The notes under the pieces: generated by a model | What the model saw: only the letters and a program-made list of their open reading frames with translations | Database searches by the model: none | What the model was told of the DNA's origin: nothing | Shown here: positions 7,135 through 15,413 of the stretch, piece after piece | Layout: every line of letters begins with the position of its first letter | Position numbering within the stretch: position 1 is the first letter of the stretch | Position numbers and translations under genes: made by a program | Origin: Stutzerimonas stutzeri | GTDB taxonomy: Bacteria > Pseudomonadota > Gammaproteobacteria > Pseudomonadales > Pseudomonadaceae | DNA length: 64,000 bases | Assembly (NCBI RefSeq): GCF_013522825.1 | Contig: NZ_JAAMQZ010000019.1 | Location: 28,974 to 92,973, forward strand | Direction: 5' to 3'

Positions 7135-9179
7135 GCCACTTTCTCCGCCAGGCCCAGGTGGCGCAGCAGCGCGTCGGTGGACGGTTCGCGGCCACGGAAA
7201 TCGACGAACAGCACCATCGGCTCCTGCGAGCCGCCACGGGCCAGGATGGCCTCGCGGAAGGCGCGGCCCGTCTCGGGATTGAACACGCCTTCTTCCTCGA
7301 AGCGCGAGAAGGCATCGGACGACAGCACTTCGGCCCATTTGTAGCTGTAGTAACCGGCCGCGTAACCGCCGGCGAAGATGTGCGCGAAGCTGTTGGGGAA
7401 GCGGTTGCTGGCCGGCGGACGCATCACCGAAACCTCGTCGCGGACGCCTTCCAGCACCTCCAGCACGCTGCGACCATCGCCGTGGGTCGCGTGCAGTTCG
7501 AAGTCGAACAGCGAGAATTCCAACTGGCGCACCATCATCATGCCGGACTGGAAATTCTTCGCTGCCAGCATCTGGTCCAGCTTGTCCTGGGGCAGGCGTT
7601 CGCCGGTCTGGTAATGTCCGGAAATCAGCGCCAGGCCCTCCGGTTCCCAGCACCAGTTCTCCATGAACTGGCTGGGCAGCTCGACGGCATCCCAGGCCAC
7701 GCCGTTGATGCCCGAGGCGCCGGCATGTTCGATCCGGGTCAGCAAGTGATGCAGGCCATGGCCGAATTCGTGGAAGAGGGTGGTGACTTCATCATGGGTC
7801 AGCAGCGCCGGGCGCTCGCCCACTGCCGGGGTGAAGTTGCAGACCAGGTTGGCCACCGGCGTCTGCAGGGTGCCCAGGCAGGTGCGGCGCTTGTCGCGCG
7901 CACCGTCCATCCAGGCGCCGCCGCGCTTGTTGGCACGGGCGTAGAGGTCGAAGAAGAAGCGGCCGACGTGCTCGCCGTTCTCGCGGATCTCGAACAGGCG
8001 CACGTCCGGGTGCCAGCTGTCGAAGTTCTCCAGCTCGTGAATCTCGATGCCGTACAGACGCTGGACGATGGCGAACAGCCCCGACAGCACCTTGTCGATG
8101 GGAAAGTATTCGCGCAGCTCTTCCTGATTCAGACTGTAGCGCTGCTGGCGCAGCTTCTCGCCGAAGTAGCCCAGGTCCCAGCTCTGCAGGTCGGTCACGC
8201 CATGGTCGGCAGCGAAAGCGCGCAGCTCCTGCAGGTCGCGCTCGGCGAACGGCTTGCTGCGCACGGCCAGGTCACGCAAGAAGCCCAGCACCTGATCGGT
8301 GCTTTCGGCCATCTTGGTCGCCAGCGACAGCTCGGCGTAGTCGCCGAAGCCCAGCAGCCTGGCCAGTTCCTGGCGCAGATCGAGAAGCTCTTCCATCACC
8401 GGGCCGTTGTCGAACTGGCCGGCATTCGGCCCCTGGTCCGAGGCGCGGGTGGAATAGGCGACGTAGACTTCCTCGCGCAACGCGCGGTCATCGGCGTAGG
8501 TCATCACCGCATAGTAGCTGGGGAATTCCAGGCTGATCAGCCAGCCATCGAGTTCCTTGGCCCTGGCCGCTTCGGCCATCTGCGCCCTGGCCGAATCCGG
8601 GATACCGGCCAGCAGGCTTTCGTCGGTGACGTGCCGGGTCCAGGCCTGGGTCGCATCGAGCAACTGGTTGGAGAAGGTGCTGCCCAGCTCGGCCAGCTTC
8701 ATCTGGATGGCACCGAAACGCTGCTGCTCGGCGGGCGGCAGGTCGATGCCGGACAGGCGGAAGTCACGCAGGGCATGTTCGAGGATGGTCTTCTGCGCCA
8801 CATCGAAACCGTCCGCCTCGGGGCTCAACGACAGCGCCTGGTAGGCGGCGAACAGGTCGGCATTCTGACCAAGCTCCGTGGCATACGCGGACAGCTTGGG
8901 CAGGCAGGCCTCGTAGGCGGCGCGCAATTCGGGGTTGTTGCACACCGCATTGAGGTGGCTCACCGGCCCCCAGGCACGGCTGAGGCGCTCGTTCATTTCA
9001 TCCAGGCCGACCACCAGTGTCGACCAGTCGAGGCTTTCCGCCGGACGGCTGAGCAGTTCCTGCAAGGCGACGCGGTTGTCGCCGAGGATGCTGTCCACGG
9101 CCGGCTCGACGTGCTCGGGGCGGATCTCGGAATAGGGCGGCAGGTCGAAATCGCGAAGCAGCGGATTGGTGGCGGTCAC
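7131..9179 (-). CDS. prlC: Oligopeptidase A (M3 zinc metallopeptidase)
   Basis: 683 residues from a GTG start. It is a cytoplasmic endopeptidase that degrades short peptides, including released signal peptides. The M3 zinc site is HEFGHGLHH at about residues 470-478, with the second-shell 'GVAWDAVELPSQFMENW' after it. The frame is open further upstream to 9224, but I prefer the GTG at 9179: AAAGGG lies 8 bases before it and the protein then begins VTATNPLLRDFDLPPYS, matching the family N-terminus. It is cotranscribed with yheV through a 4-base overlap. Confidence 0.97.
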   Translation of the reverse strand: MTATNPLLRDFDLPPYSEIRPEHVEPAVDSILGDNRVALQELLSRPAESLDWSTLVVGLDEMNERLSRAWGPVSHLNAVCNNPELRAAYEACLPKLSAYATELGQNADLFAAYQALSLSPEADGFDVAQKTILEHALRDFRLSGIDLPPAEQQRFGAIQMKLAELGSTFSNQLLDATQAWTRHVTDESLLAGIPDSARAQMAEAARAKELDGWLISLEFPSYYAVMTYADDRALREEVYVAYSTRASDQGPNAGQFDNGPVMEELLDLRQELARLLGFGDYAELSLATKMAESTDQVLGFLRDLAVRSKPFAERDLQELRAFAADHGVTDLQSWDLGYFGEKLRQQRYSLNQEELREYFPIDKVLSGLFAIVQRLYGIEIHELENFDSWHPDVRLFEIRENGEHVGRFFFDLYARANKRGGAWMDGARDKRRTCLGTLQTPVANLVCNFTPAVGERPALLTHDEVTTLFHEFGHGLHHLLTRIEHAGASGINGVAWDAVELPSQFMENWCWEPEGLALISGHYQTGERLPQDKLDQMLAAKNFQSGMMMVRQLEFSLFDFELHATHGDGRSVLEVLEGVRDEVSVMRPPASNRFPNSFAHIFAGGYAAGYYSYKWAEVLSSDAFSRFEEEGVFNPETGRAFREAILARGGSQEPMVLFVDFRGREPSTDALLRHLGLAEKVA

Positions 9180-9284
9180 GGCATTGGCCCTTTGTGATGA
9201 ATATGCCCCGCATGTTAAAGACAAATGCCTGACCGCGCAGCTGGGGATCGGACCGATAAACGGGGGCTATGGGTTGCGCCTTTC

Positions 9285-9308
9285 GTAGAGCCAGCTTGCT
9301 GGCGATCG
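9285..9308. repeat. REP-like fragment (AGCCAGCTTGCTGGCGAT type)
   Basis: A short palindrome, GTAGAGCCAGC-TT-GCTGGCGATCGG, in the gap between prlC and hicB. It is the 'CCAGCTTGCTGG' kind of Pseudomonas intergenic palindrome and appears only once in this form here; a variant lies at 14872. Confidence 0.6.
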
Positions 9309-9357
9309 GTTTACAAGAATGGCGTTGCCAGTGAACGCTCCGGAACGTGCTCGAAAA

Positions 9358-9690
9358 CTATGCGTGCGCTTCTCTGCTGAGCAGATCGGCAACCCACTGG
9401 TTGATGCTCTTGTGCGCCAACGCAGCCTTTACAGCGACGGAGGCATGCAGTTCGGGTTCAAGTCGCAGACTCAACTTGCCGGAGTACGGCTTTTGCGGGG
9501 AGCGATCCAGCTTGGCGCATGTGGCCAGGTAATCGTCCACGGCCTCTTCGAAGGCGGCGCGCAGCTCCTGTACGGATTCCCCGTGAAAACCCACCACATC
9601 GCGAATGCCGGCGATATGCCCCACGAACAGGCCATCTTCGTCACTGTATTCGATACGGGCGGCATAGCCCTTGTAATTCATGGCTTTCAT
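9358..9690 (-). CDS. hicB: HicB-family antitoxin
   Basis: 110 residues. The N-terminal HicB partial RNase H-like fold is seen in 'YKGYAARIEYSDEDGLFVGHIAGIRDVVGFHGESVQELRAAFEEAVDDYL'. It is followed by a ribbon-helix-helix-type C-terminus, 'GKLSLRLEPELHASVAVKAALAHKSINQWVADLL', that would bind the operon's own promoter. It starts inside the hicA stop (ATGA overlap), giving the usual hicA-hicB order. It should neutralise the HicA toxin and autorepress. Confidence 0.92.
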   Translation of the reverse strand: MKAMNYKGYAARIEYSDEDGLFVGHIAGIRDVVGFHGESVQELRAAFEEAVDDYLATCAKLDRSPQKPYSGKLSLRLEPELHASVAVKAALAHKSINQWVADLLSREAHA

Positions 9691-9941
9691 GGCGTCACTC
9701 CTGCTTGTTCAAGGAAGGCTCGCGCATCGCGTACCTGGTAGGGCCTGGCTTCCTTGTCAGGATGCGGTCGATGGAAGGTACCGACCACACCATTCAGCTC
9801 GAAGCGAACGCGAGAGCCGTTGCCTTCGATGGTTCTGGCACCCGCCGCCACGAACAGGGCCTCGATGCGCATCCACTCCAGCGAACTCGGCACTGGCTTG
9901 GCGAAGATGGCTTTCAGGGTGCTGAGCTGCTTGCTGTTCAT
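9687..9941 (-). CDS. hicA: HicA-family mRNA interferase toxin
   Basis: 84 residues, the small toxin of a type II pair: a double-stranded-RNA-binding-like fold that cleaves mRNA. The core reads 'GARTIEGNGSRVRFELNGVVGTFHRPHP'. Classical HicA has GSHxxF with a catalytic histidine; here that position is GSRVRF, and the histidines are in FHRPHP, a variant common in this HicA subgroup. I chose the ATG at 9941 (MNSKQLSTL), the usual family start. It is the first gene of the pair and overlaps hicB by 4 bases. Confidence 0.88.
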   Translation of the reverse strand: MNSKQLSTLKAIFAKPVPSSLEWMRIEALFVAAGARTIEGNGSRVRFELNGVVGTFHRPHPDKEARPYQVRDARAFLEQAGVTP

Positions 9942-9995
9942 GGTGGCAAATCTTAATACCATGACTGCGGTGATACAACCTCACCGCCAGGCGGC

Positions 9996-11003
9996 TCACG
10001 AAGAAGGGCTCCTTTGTGCATCACCTCCTTCCTCCACCAGTTCCTCTCGCTGCGCATAGCGCTGGGCAAGTACCGCGCAGACCATCAGCTGGATCTGGTG
10101 GAAGATCATCAGCGGCAGGATGATCGTGCCCACCGCGCTGGTGGCGAACAGCACCTGCGCCATGGGCACGCCGGTGGCCATGCTCTTCTTCGAGGCGGCG
10201 AAGAGGATGGTGATGCGGTCTTCCAGATTGAACCCCAGGCGCTTGCCGAGGAAATGCGTGGCCCAGAGCACGATGGCCAGCAACAGGCAGCAGACCAGCG
10301 TCAGCGCCAGCAGTCGCGACAGCGGTATCAGTTGCCAGAGCCCCTCGACCACCGCATCGCTGAACGCGGTGTAGACCACCAGCAGGATGGAGCCCTGGTC
10401 GACGGTTTTCAGCCAGCCCTTGTTGCGCGTCACCCAGGCGCCGATCCAGCGCCGCGCGAACTGCCCGGCGACGAAGGGCACCAGCAGCTGCAGCACGATC
10501 TTGCCGATGGAGTCGAGCGTCGACCCGGCTTCGCCTTCAACGCCCAGCAACAGCATCACCAGGATCGGCGTGAGGAAGATGCCGAGCAGGCTGGAAGCCG
10601 CCGCGCTGCAGATCGCCGCCGGGATGTTGCCGCGCGCCAGCGAGGTGAAAGCGATCGCCGACTGCACGGTGGCGGGCAGGGCGCAGAGGTAGAGGATGCC
10701 CAGGTACAGCTCGGTGCCCACCAGCGGCGTCAGCAGCGGCTTGAGCGCCAGGCCCAGCAGCGGAAACATCACGAAGGTGCAGGCGAAGACCAGCAGGTGC
10801 AGGCGCCAGTGACCGGCACCGGCGAGAATCGCTTCGCGCGACAGCTTGGCGCCGTGCATGAAGAACAGCAGGGCGATGGCCAGGGTCGTGGCCCAGCCGA
10901 AGATCACCGCGCCCTGGCCTTCGCAGGGCAGGAAGGTGGCGATGGCGATGACCGCCAGCAGGGCGAGGGTGAAGTTATCAAACAGCAGGCGCAGATGGGC
11001 CAT
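9996..11003 (-). CDS. Bile acid:sodium symporter-like (SBF-like, YfeH type) transporter
   Basis: 335 residues, about ten transmembrane helices, hydrophobic almost throughout with a short charged C-terminus. Stretches such as 'YLGILYLCALPATVQSAIAFTSLARGNIPAAICSAAASSLLGIFLTPIL' and 'FAASKKSMATGVPMAQVLF' match the SBF-like membrane family. The natural substrate is unknown; relatives are secondary transporters of organic anions. It is divergent from the AraC regulator at 11089, with an 85-base shared promoter region, so that regulator probably controls it. Confidence 0.88.
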   Translation of the reverse strand: MAHLRLLFDNFTLALLAVIAIATFLPCEGQGAVIFGWATTLAIALLFFMHGAKLSREAILAGAGHWRLHLLVFACTFVMFPLLGLALKPLLTPLVGTELYLGILYLCALPATVQSAIAFTSLARGNIPAAICSAAASSLLGIFLTPILVMLLLGVEGEAGSTLDSIGKIVLQLLVPFVAGQFARRWIGAWVTRNKGWLKTVDQGSILLVVYTAFSDAVVEGLWQLIPLSRLLALTLVCCLLLAIVLWATHFLGKRLGFNLEDRITILFAASKKSMATGVPMAQVLFATSAVGTIILPLMIFHQIQLMVCAVLAQRYAQREELVEEGGDAQRSPSS

Positions 11004-11088
11004 GGCGAAAAATCCTTGTAGCTTGCAGACAACAGGCCGCGACCTTATCGTGACCGGAATTTTCCGACTAACGCCAGGCAGGCACTAA

Positions 11089-11901
11089 ATGTCGCCAATC
11101 GGACAAGAGGCTGCGCTGATCGCCCGCCTCGGTGAGCTCCGGCAATTGCCACGGCCGGTCTATGGCCAGCTCGATTCACCGCCCAACCTCAAGCTCGGCT
11201 ATCGCCACAGCCATCCCTGGGTGCAGCTGTCCCATGCGGTGGAAGGGGTGCTCGAGGTGCGTACCGACCGTGGCCGCTTCATCGCGCCGCCGCTGCGCGC
11301 GGTATGGGTGCCCGCCGGCATCACTCATCAGGTGTTCTGCGCGGCGGATACCTGCATCCGCAGCCTGTACATCGACCGCAGCGTGGTCAGCGACGCCCCC
11401 GAGCGCTGCCGCGTGTTGCAGATCAGCCCGCTGTTGCGTGAGCTGATCCAGCACTTCAGCACGCTGCCCGAAGCCTATGCCGAGGATGGCCCGGAAGGCC
11501 GTCTGGTGCAGGTGTTGCTGGATCAGCTGGGTTGCGCGCCGGAGATCGAACTGGTGCTGCCGCTGCCAGCCGAACCGCGCCTGCGCCAGCTGTGCAAACG
11601 CCTGCAGAACCACCCCGACTCCCGCGAGAGCCTGGCCGACTGGAGCCAGGCGCTAAACGTTTCGGAACGCACCCTGAGCCGGCTGTTCCTGCGCGAAACC
11701 GGCCTGACCTTCCGCGCCTGGCGGCAACGCCTGCGGCTGCTCAGCGCGCTGCCGGCGCTGGAGCGTGGCGAGCGGGTCACCGATGTGGCGCTGGGCTGCG
11801 GCTACGAATCGCTGTCGGCCTTCATCGCTGCGTTTCGCGAGCAGTTCGGCGCCACGCCCGGCGAGTTCTTTCGCGATGCCCGGCGAGAGAATCAGCCATA
11901 A
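11089..11901 (+). CDS. AraC-family transcriptional regulator with cupin sensor domain
   Basis: 270 residues. An N-terminal cupin-like sensing domain (about 30-110, 'SHPWVQLSHAVEGVLEVRTDRGRFIAPPLRAVWVPAGITH') is followed by a C-terminal pair of helix-turn-helices (about 165-262). The AraC signature there is 'VTDVALGCGYESLSAFIAAFREQFGATPGEFFR'. It is divergent from the SBF-like transporter, and probably controls that gene and possibly itself. Confidence 0.92.
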   Translation: MSPIGQEAALIARLGELRQLPRPVYGQLDSPPNLKLGYRHSHPWVQLSHAVEGVLEVRTDRGRFIAPPLRAVWVPAGITHQVFCAADTCIRSLYIDRSVVSDAPERCRVLQISPLLRELIQHFSTLPEAYAEDGPEGRLVQVLLDQLGCAPEIELVLPLPAEPRLRQLCKRLQNHPDSRESLADWSQALNVSERTLSRLFLRETGLTFRAWRQRLRLLSALPALERGERVTDVALGCGYESLSAFIAAFREQFGATPGEFFRDARRENQP

Positions 11902-11958
11902 GCTTCACGCCAAGGAGGTTCTGCTCTGCTTGGCGTTCATTCATCACTGGAGTCAACC

Positions 11959-12498
11959 ATGTCCATCCGCACCTACCAGAATCACACGCCGAAGCTCGGC
12001 GAGCGCGTATTCGTCGACCCCAGCGCCGTGCTGATCGGCGACATCGAGATCGGCGAAGACAGCTCGGTCTGGCCGCTGACGGTGATCCGCGGCGACATGC
12101 ACCGCATCCGCATCGGCGCGCGCAGCAGCATCCAGGACGGCAGCGTGCTGCACATCACCCACGCCGGCCCGTTCAACCCGGACGGCTTCCCGCTGACCAT
12201 CGGCGACGAAGTCACCGTCGGCCACAAGGTCACCCTGCATGGCTGCACCCTGGGCAACCGCATCCTGGTGGGCATGGGCTCGATCGTCATGGACGGCGTG
12301 GTGGTCGAGGACGACGTCATCATCGGCGCCGGCAGCCTGGTACCGCCGGGCAAGACGCTGGAAAGCGGCTTCCTCTACGTCGGCAGCCCGGTGAAACAGG
12401 TCCGCCCGCTGACCGAGAAGGAGCGCAGCTTCTTCAGCTATACCGCCGGGAATTACGTGAAGTTGAAAAATCTGCATATGGCGGAAGGTACGTCGTAG
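11959..12498 (+). CDS. Gamma carbonic anhydrase family protein (left-handed beta-helix)
   Basis: 179 residues of hexapeptide repeats forming a left-handed beta-helix. The three zinc-type histidines are in 'LHITHAG' and 'GHKVTLHGC'. Members (YrdA/PaaY/CaiE group) are carbonic anhydrases or CoA thioesterases; which applies here is not visible. The stop codon TAG is contributed by the first bases of a REP-A element, showing that the repeat abuts or has invaded the 3' end. Order with the following HAD gene is as in P. aeruginosa. Confidence 0.92.
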   Translation: MSIRTYQNHTPKLGERVFVDPSAVLIGDIEIGEDSSVWPLTVIRGDMHRIRIGARSSIQDGSVLHITHAGPFNPDGFPLTIGDEVTVGHKVTLHGCTLGNRILVGMGSIVMDGVVVEDDVIIGAGSLVPPGKTLESGFLYVGSPVKQVRPLTEKERSFFSYTAGNYVKLKNLHMAEGTS

Positions 12499-12554
12499 GG
12501 CCGAACTTGTTCGGCCACCACCGCTCCCCCTTGGCCGAACAAGTTCGGCCCTAC
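12495..12554. repeat. REP-A inverted pair between gamma-CA and HAD genes
   Basis: Two GTAGGGCCGAACTTGTTCGGCC-type hairpins in opposite orientation around a short GC-rich centre, so the whole 60-base block is also a large palindrome. The left end supplies the TAG stop of the upstream gene. The paired layout is like a BIME and could act as a terminator or mRNA stabiliser. Confidence 0.85.
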
Positions 12555-12602
12555 GCTGCGCCCTATATAATTCCACCCATCGAAACGCAACGACGAGCAC
12601 TC

Positions 12603-13247
12603 ATGCACCACTCCACCCTCCTCTTCGATCTCGACGGCACCCTGACCGATCCGCGCGAAGGCATCACCCGGTCGATTCAGCATGCGCTGGCCAGGCTCGG
12701 CATCGACGAGCCGGACCTCGCCAAGCTGGAGCCTTTCATCGGCCCGCCGCTGTTGCAGGCATTCATGCAGTTCTATGGCTTCGACGAGGCGCGCGCGTGG
12801 GAGGCGGTGGGGCATTACCGTGAGCGTTTCAAGGTCACCGGTCTCTACGAGAACCTCCTGTTCGACGGCGTGCTGGAGATGCTCGAACACCTGCGTGGCC
12901 AGGGCCGCACACTCTACGTCGCCACTTCCAAACCCTCGGTGTTCGCCCGCGAGATCGCCCGGCATTTCGCCTTCGATCATCACTTCAAGGTGATCTACGG
13001 CAGCGAGCTGGATGGCACCCGCACCAACAAGGTCGAATTGATCGCCCACCTGCTCGCCGAGGAAAAGCTGGAAGCCGCGCAGACGCTGATGATCGGCGAC
13101 CGCAAGCACGACCTGATCGGCGCCCGCGAAAACGGCCTGCAGGCCGCCGCCGTCGGTTACGGCTTCGGTAGCCATGCCGAACTGATGGCCGAATCGCCCG
13201 CTTACTACTACGCCACGCTCGAAGAGCTGCGCAACGCCTTCGCCTGA
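12603..13247 (+). CDS. HAD-superfamily hydrolase, phosphoglycolate phosphatase-like
   Basis: 214 residues with all HAD motifs: nucleophile motif I 'FDLDGTLTDPREG', motif II threonine/serine in 'YVATSKPS', the lysine in 'RTNKVELI', and motif IV 'MIGDRKHDLIGA'. An alpha-helical cap lies between motifs I and II. It resembles Gph/PpaX-type phosphatases, but the substrate is not determinable. The ATG at 12603 begins MHHSTLLFDLDGT. It lies downstream of the gamma carbonic anhydrase behind the REP-A pair. Confidence 0.9.
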   Translation: MHHSTLLFDLDGTLTDPREGITRSIQHALARLGIDEPDLAKLEPFIGPPLLQAFMQFYGFDEARAWEAVGHYRERFKVTGLYENLLFDGVLEMLEHLRGQGRTLYVATSKPSVFAREIARHFAFDHHFKVIYGSELDGTRTNKVELIAHLLAEEKLEAAQTLMIGDRKHDLIGARENGLQAAAVGYGFGSHAELMAESPAYYYATLEELRNAFA

Positions 13248-13263
13248 ACCACGACGAGGCCCA

Positions 13264-14334
13264 TCAAGGCCGTTTCGCCTGCGCTTCGGACAATCGCGCT
13301 TGCCGCTCATCGGACGAAAGCCGGGCCAGTTCGGCGACGCGCCGGTGGAAGCGTGGCCAATCGCCTGCGCACTGTTCGAAGATCGCCGAAAATGCTGGCA
13401 CCCAGCGGTCATACAGGCCGAACGGCAGCAAGGTGGCGTTGTTCAGCGGCTGTGTGAACCAGCGCTCGAAGCGCCGGTCGCCTTCCCAGGCGCCGTCACG
13501 CAGGGCTCGGTAGTCCTGCCGCAGGCGCGTGAATTCGGCCTGCTTGAGCCGGCGCAGCTCCGCTGGCGGCAACCCGGTCGCATACAGCGTGGCCAGGCGC
13601 TCCCGTGCCTGCAGCAATAGTGCCACCAGTTGCCGGTAACGAACCCTTCCTTGTTGATCCTGCTCGACCAGACCCCGGCTGGCCCGCCACTGGCGCAACC
13701 CCTCGCGCTCGATGAAGCTGGCATAGGACTCGTTGAACGCCGTGTCGCCGGGCAGGTACAGCTGCTGGTGCGCCAGCTCGTGAAAGATCAGCGCGGCCAG
13801 TTGCTCGTCGTTGCGGCGCAGCATGGTGTTGAGCAGCGGGTCGTCGAACCAGCCCAGCGTCGAATAGGCTTCCACCCCGGCGACATGGGTATCCAGGCCT
13901 TGCAAGCGCAGCCGCGCAGCCGCGCCACGTGCGGCGCCCTGGCGGTAATAGCCGCGATAGGCCACGCAGCCGGCGATGGGAAAACAATGCTGCAGCGGTT
14001 CGACGGAGAATTCCTCGGTGGCGAACAGGTTCCACACCACATAGGGCCGCTGCAGATCGGCGTAGAGCCGGTAGCTGTCGTTGTCCGGCAGGCCCAGCGC
14101 CTGGCTGGCGAATTCACGTGCCTGCAGCGCCTGGGCAAGCCGCTGGCGCAGGGCGGCGTCCTGCGACGAGTCGGCGATAAGCGCTTCGACCGGCTGGCGC
14201 TGGCGCAGCAGTTCCAGCTGCCCCAGCGCCAGCTGGCCGTAGTAGGTGCTGCAGCCATTCAGACCGACGGCAAGCAGCAGGGGAACCCAGCGCAGGCGCA
14301 GGCGGTCGATCAAGGCGGCGTTGAGCTTCGGCAT
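13264..14334 (-). CDS. Predicted zinc aminopeptidase, lipoprotein (COG4324 type)
   Basis: 356 residues. An N-terminal hydrophobic signal ends in a lipobox LNGC (about residues 25-28), so the protein is probably lipid-anchored. A gluzincin-like active site HELAH is followed some 15 residues later by 'FNESYASFIE', supplying the third ligand. The family is annotated as predicted aminopeptidase from its motif; no substrate is known to me. It is divergent from the lipoprotein gene at 14430 and convergent with the HAD gene. Confidence 0.85.
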   Translation of the reverse strand: MPKLNAALIDRLRLRWVPLLLAVGLNGCSTYYGQLALGQLELLRQRQPVEALIADSSQDAALRQRLAQALQAREFASQALGLPDNDSYRLYADLQRPYVVWNLFATEEFSVEPLQHCFPIAGCVAYRGYYRQGAARGAAARLRLQGLDTHVAGVEAYSTLGWFDDPLLNTMLRRNDEQLAALIFHELAHQQLYLPGDTAFNESYASFIEREGLRQWRASRGLVEQDQQGRVRYRQLVALLLQARERLATLYATGLPPAELRRLKQAEFTRLRQDYRALRDGAWEGDRRFERWFTQPLNNATLLPFGLYDRWVPAFSAIFEQCAGDWPRFHRRVAELARLSSDERQARLSEAQAKRP

Positions 14335-14429
14335 CGGGGAACCGTATCGGGAGTGGGCGCAAACACCCTACAAAGCGGTGCGGCGGGCGGCAATCCCGGC
14401 GTGTCGATTCCTCCAGCCGGAGCTCTTTC

Positions 14430-14855
14430 ATGCGTCGTTTCGCCCTCATCCTGTTCGTTTCGACTCTCGCCGGCTGTTCGCTGTGGATGCCCAAACCCGA
14501 CCCGGCGCAGGCCTGGATCGAACTCGCCCCGCATCAGAAGACGGACCTGCAGGCGCTGGCGGTGGACGGTCGCCACCTGGATGACGACCGCTATTTCCAG
14601 GTCCAGCCCGGCAGCCGCACGCTGGAGATGCGCTACCGCTTCCAGGTCGAGGGCGCCGATATCGGCCCGAACAGCGAGCCACTGCCGCGCGACTGCAAGC
14701 TGAGCCTGGAATACGACCGCTTCACCGCCGGTGCGCGCTATCGCCTGGTTGCGGGTGGCTATGGCTTCCGTCCCTGGGCCAAGCTCTACGACCAGCATCA
14801 GTCGCTGCTGGCGCGGGCCTCGGAACAGGGTTGCGGCAATCTTGCGGAGCGATGA
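14430..14855 (+). CDS. Small outer-membrane-type lipoprotein, unknown function
   Basis: 141 residues with a lipoprotein signal (MRRFALILFVSTLAGC, lipobox LAGC at 13-16). The mature part has beta-rich segments, including 'DDRYFQVQPGSRTLEMRYRFQVEG'. It is a paralogue of the next gene: both share the order lipobox, 'AWIEL/AWVDM', 'DGR', 'PGxxxLExRYxFxV', 'C.L..EYD', 'F.AG.RY', and a C-terminal Cys. Probably an old tandem duplication (PA0062/PA0063-like pair). Confidence 0.8.
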   Translation: MRRFALILFVSTLAGCSLWMPKPDPAQAWIELAPHQKTDLQALAVDGRHLDDDRYFQVQPGSRTLEMRYRFQVEGADIGPNSEPLPRDCKLSLEYDRFTAGARYRLVAGGYGFRPWAKLYDQHQSLLARASEQGCGNLAER

Positions 14856-14871
14856 AGCCTGCGGGCAGCGT

Positions 14872-14895
14872 GATCGCGAGCAAGCTCGCTCCTAT
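14872..14895. repeat. REP-like palindrome (GCGAGCAAGCTCGCTCC type)
   Basis: GATCGCGAGC-AA-GCTCGCTCCTAT, the common Pseudomonas 'gagc-aa-gctc' intergenic palindrome, lies between the two paralogous lipoprotein genes. Only a single unit is present. Confidence 0.65.
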
Positions 14896-14987
14896 AGGTT
14901 TGATCGCGTCCGGGCCGGCGGCGTTGAAAACGAGTGGTAGTTGGCGCAGGCTCGGGCAACGATTCCATGAACTTCGGAGCCATCGCC

Positions 14988-15398
14988 ATGCGCCTGCCGC
15001 TCGCCTTCCTGCTCGCCCTTGCCCTTGGCGGTTGCGCCAGCCCGCTGCCGCCGCATGATCCGGGCATGGCCTGGGTGGACATGGCCGCCCAGACCACCGA
15101 TATCTTCATGTCCGACCGCCTGGATGGCAAACGCACCTATGATGGTCGCTACTTCCTGGTGCCGCCGGGCGCGCATGAACTCGAAGCGCGCTACGAATTC
15201 GAAGTCAGCAGCGGCGGTTTCGGCCTGTTCGGCGACACCCAGACCATGCGCTGTACCCTGGTGGTGCAGTACGACAACTTCGAGGCCGGCAAGCGTTACC
15301 TGTTCCAGGCCCGTTCGCTGGGCTTCACCCCGCAGGGCTGGTTGCGCGACGAGCGGCGCAACGTGCTTGTCGAGGCCGAAGCCGAGCACTGTTACTGA
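14988..15398 (+). CDS. Small lipoprotein, paralogue of the upstream gene
   Basis: 136 residues starting MRLPLAFLLALALGGC, a clear lipoprotein signal with lipobox LGGC. Of the in-frame starts I chose 14988, since longer forms would put charged residues ahead of the signal, and a GGAG lies 8 bases upstream. The mature domain aligns by eye with the protein at 14430 (shared AW.D/E, DGRY, PPGxHELEARYEF, AGKRY and a C-terminal Cys). Function unknown. Confidence 0.82.
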   Translation: MRLPLAFLLALALGGCASPLPPHDPGMAWVDMAAQTTDIFMSDRLDGKRTYDGRYFLVPPGAHELEARYEFEVSSGGFGLFGDTQTMRCTLVVQYDNFEAGKRYLFQARSLGFTPQGWLRDERRNVLVEAEAEHCY

Positions 15399-15413
15399 CT
15401 TTCGAGGTAGACG

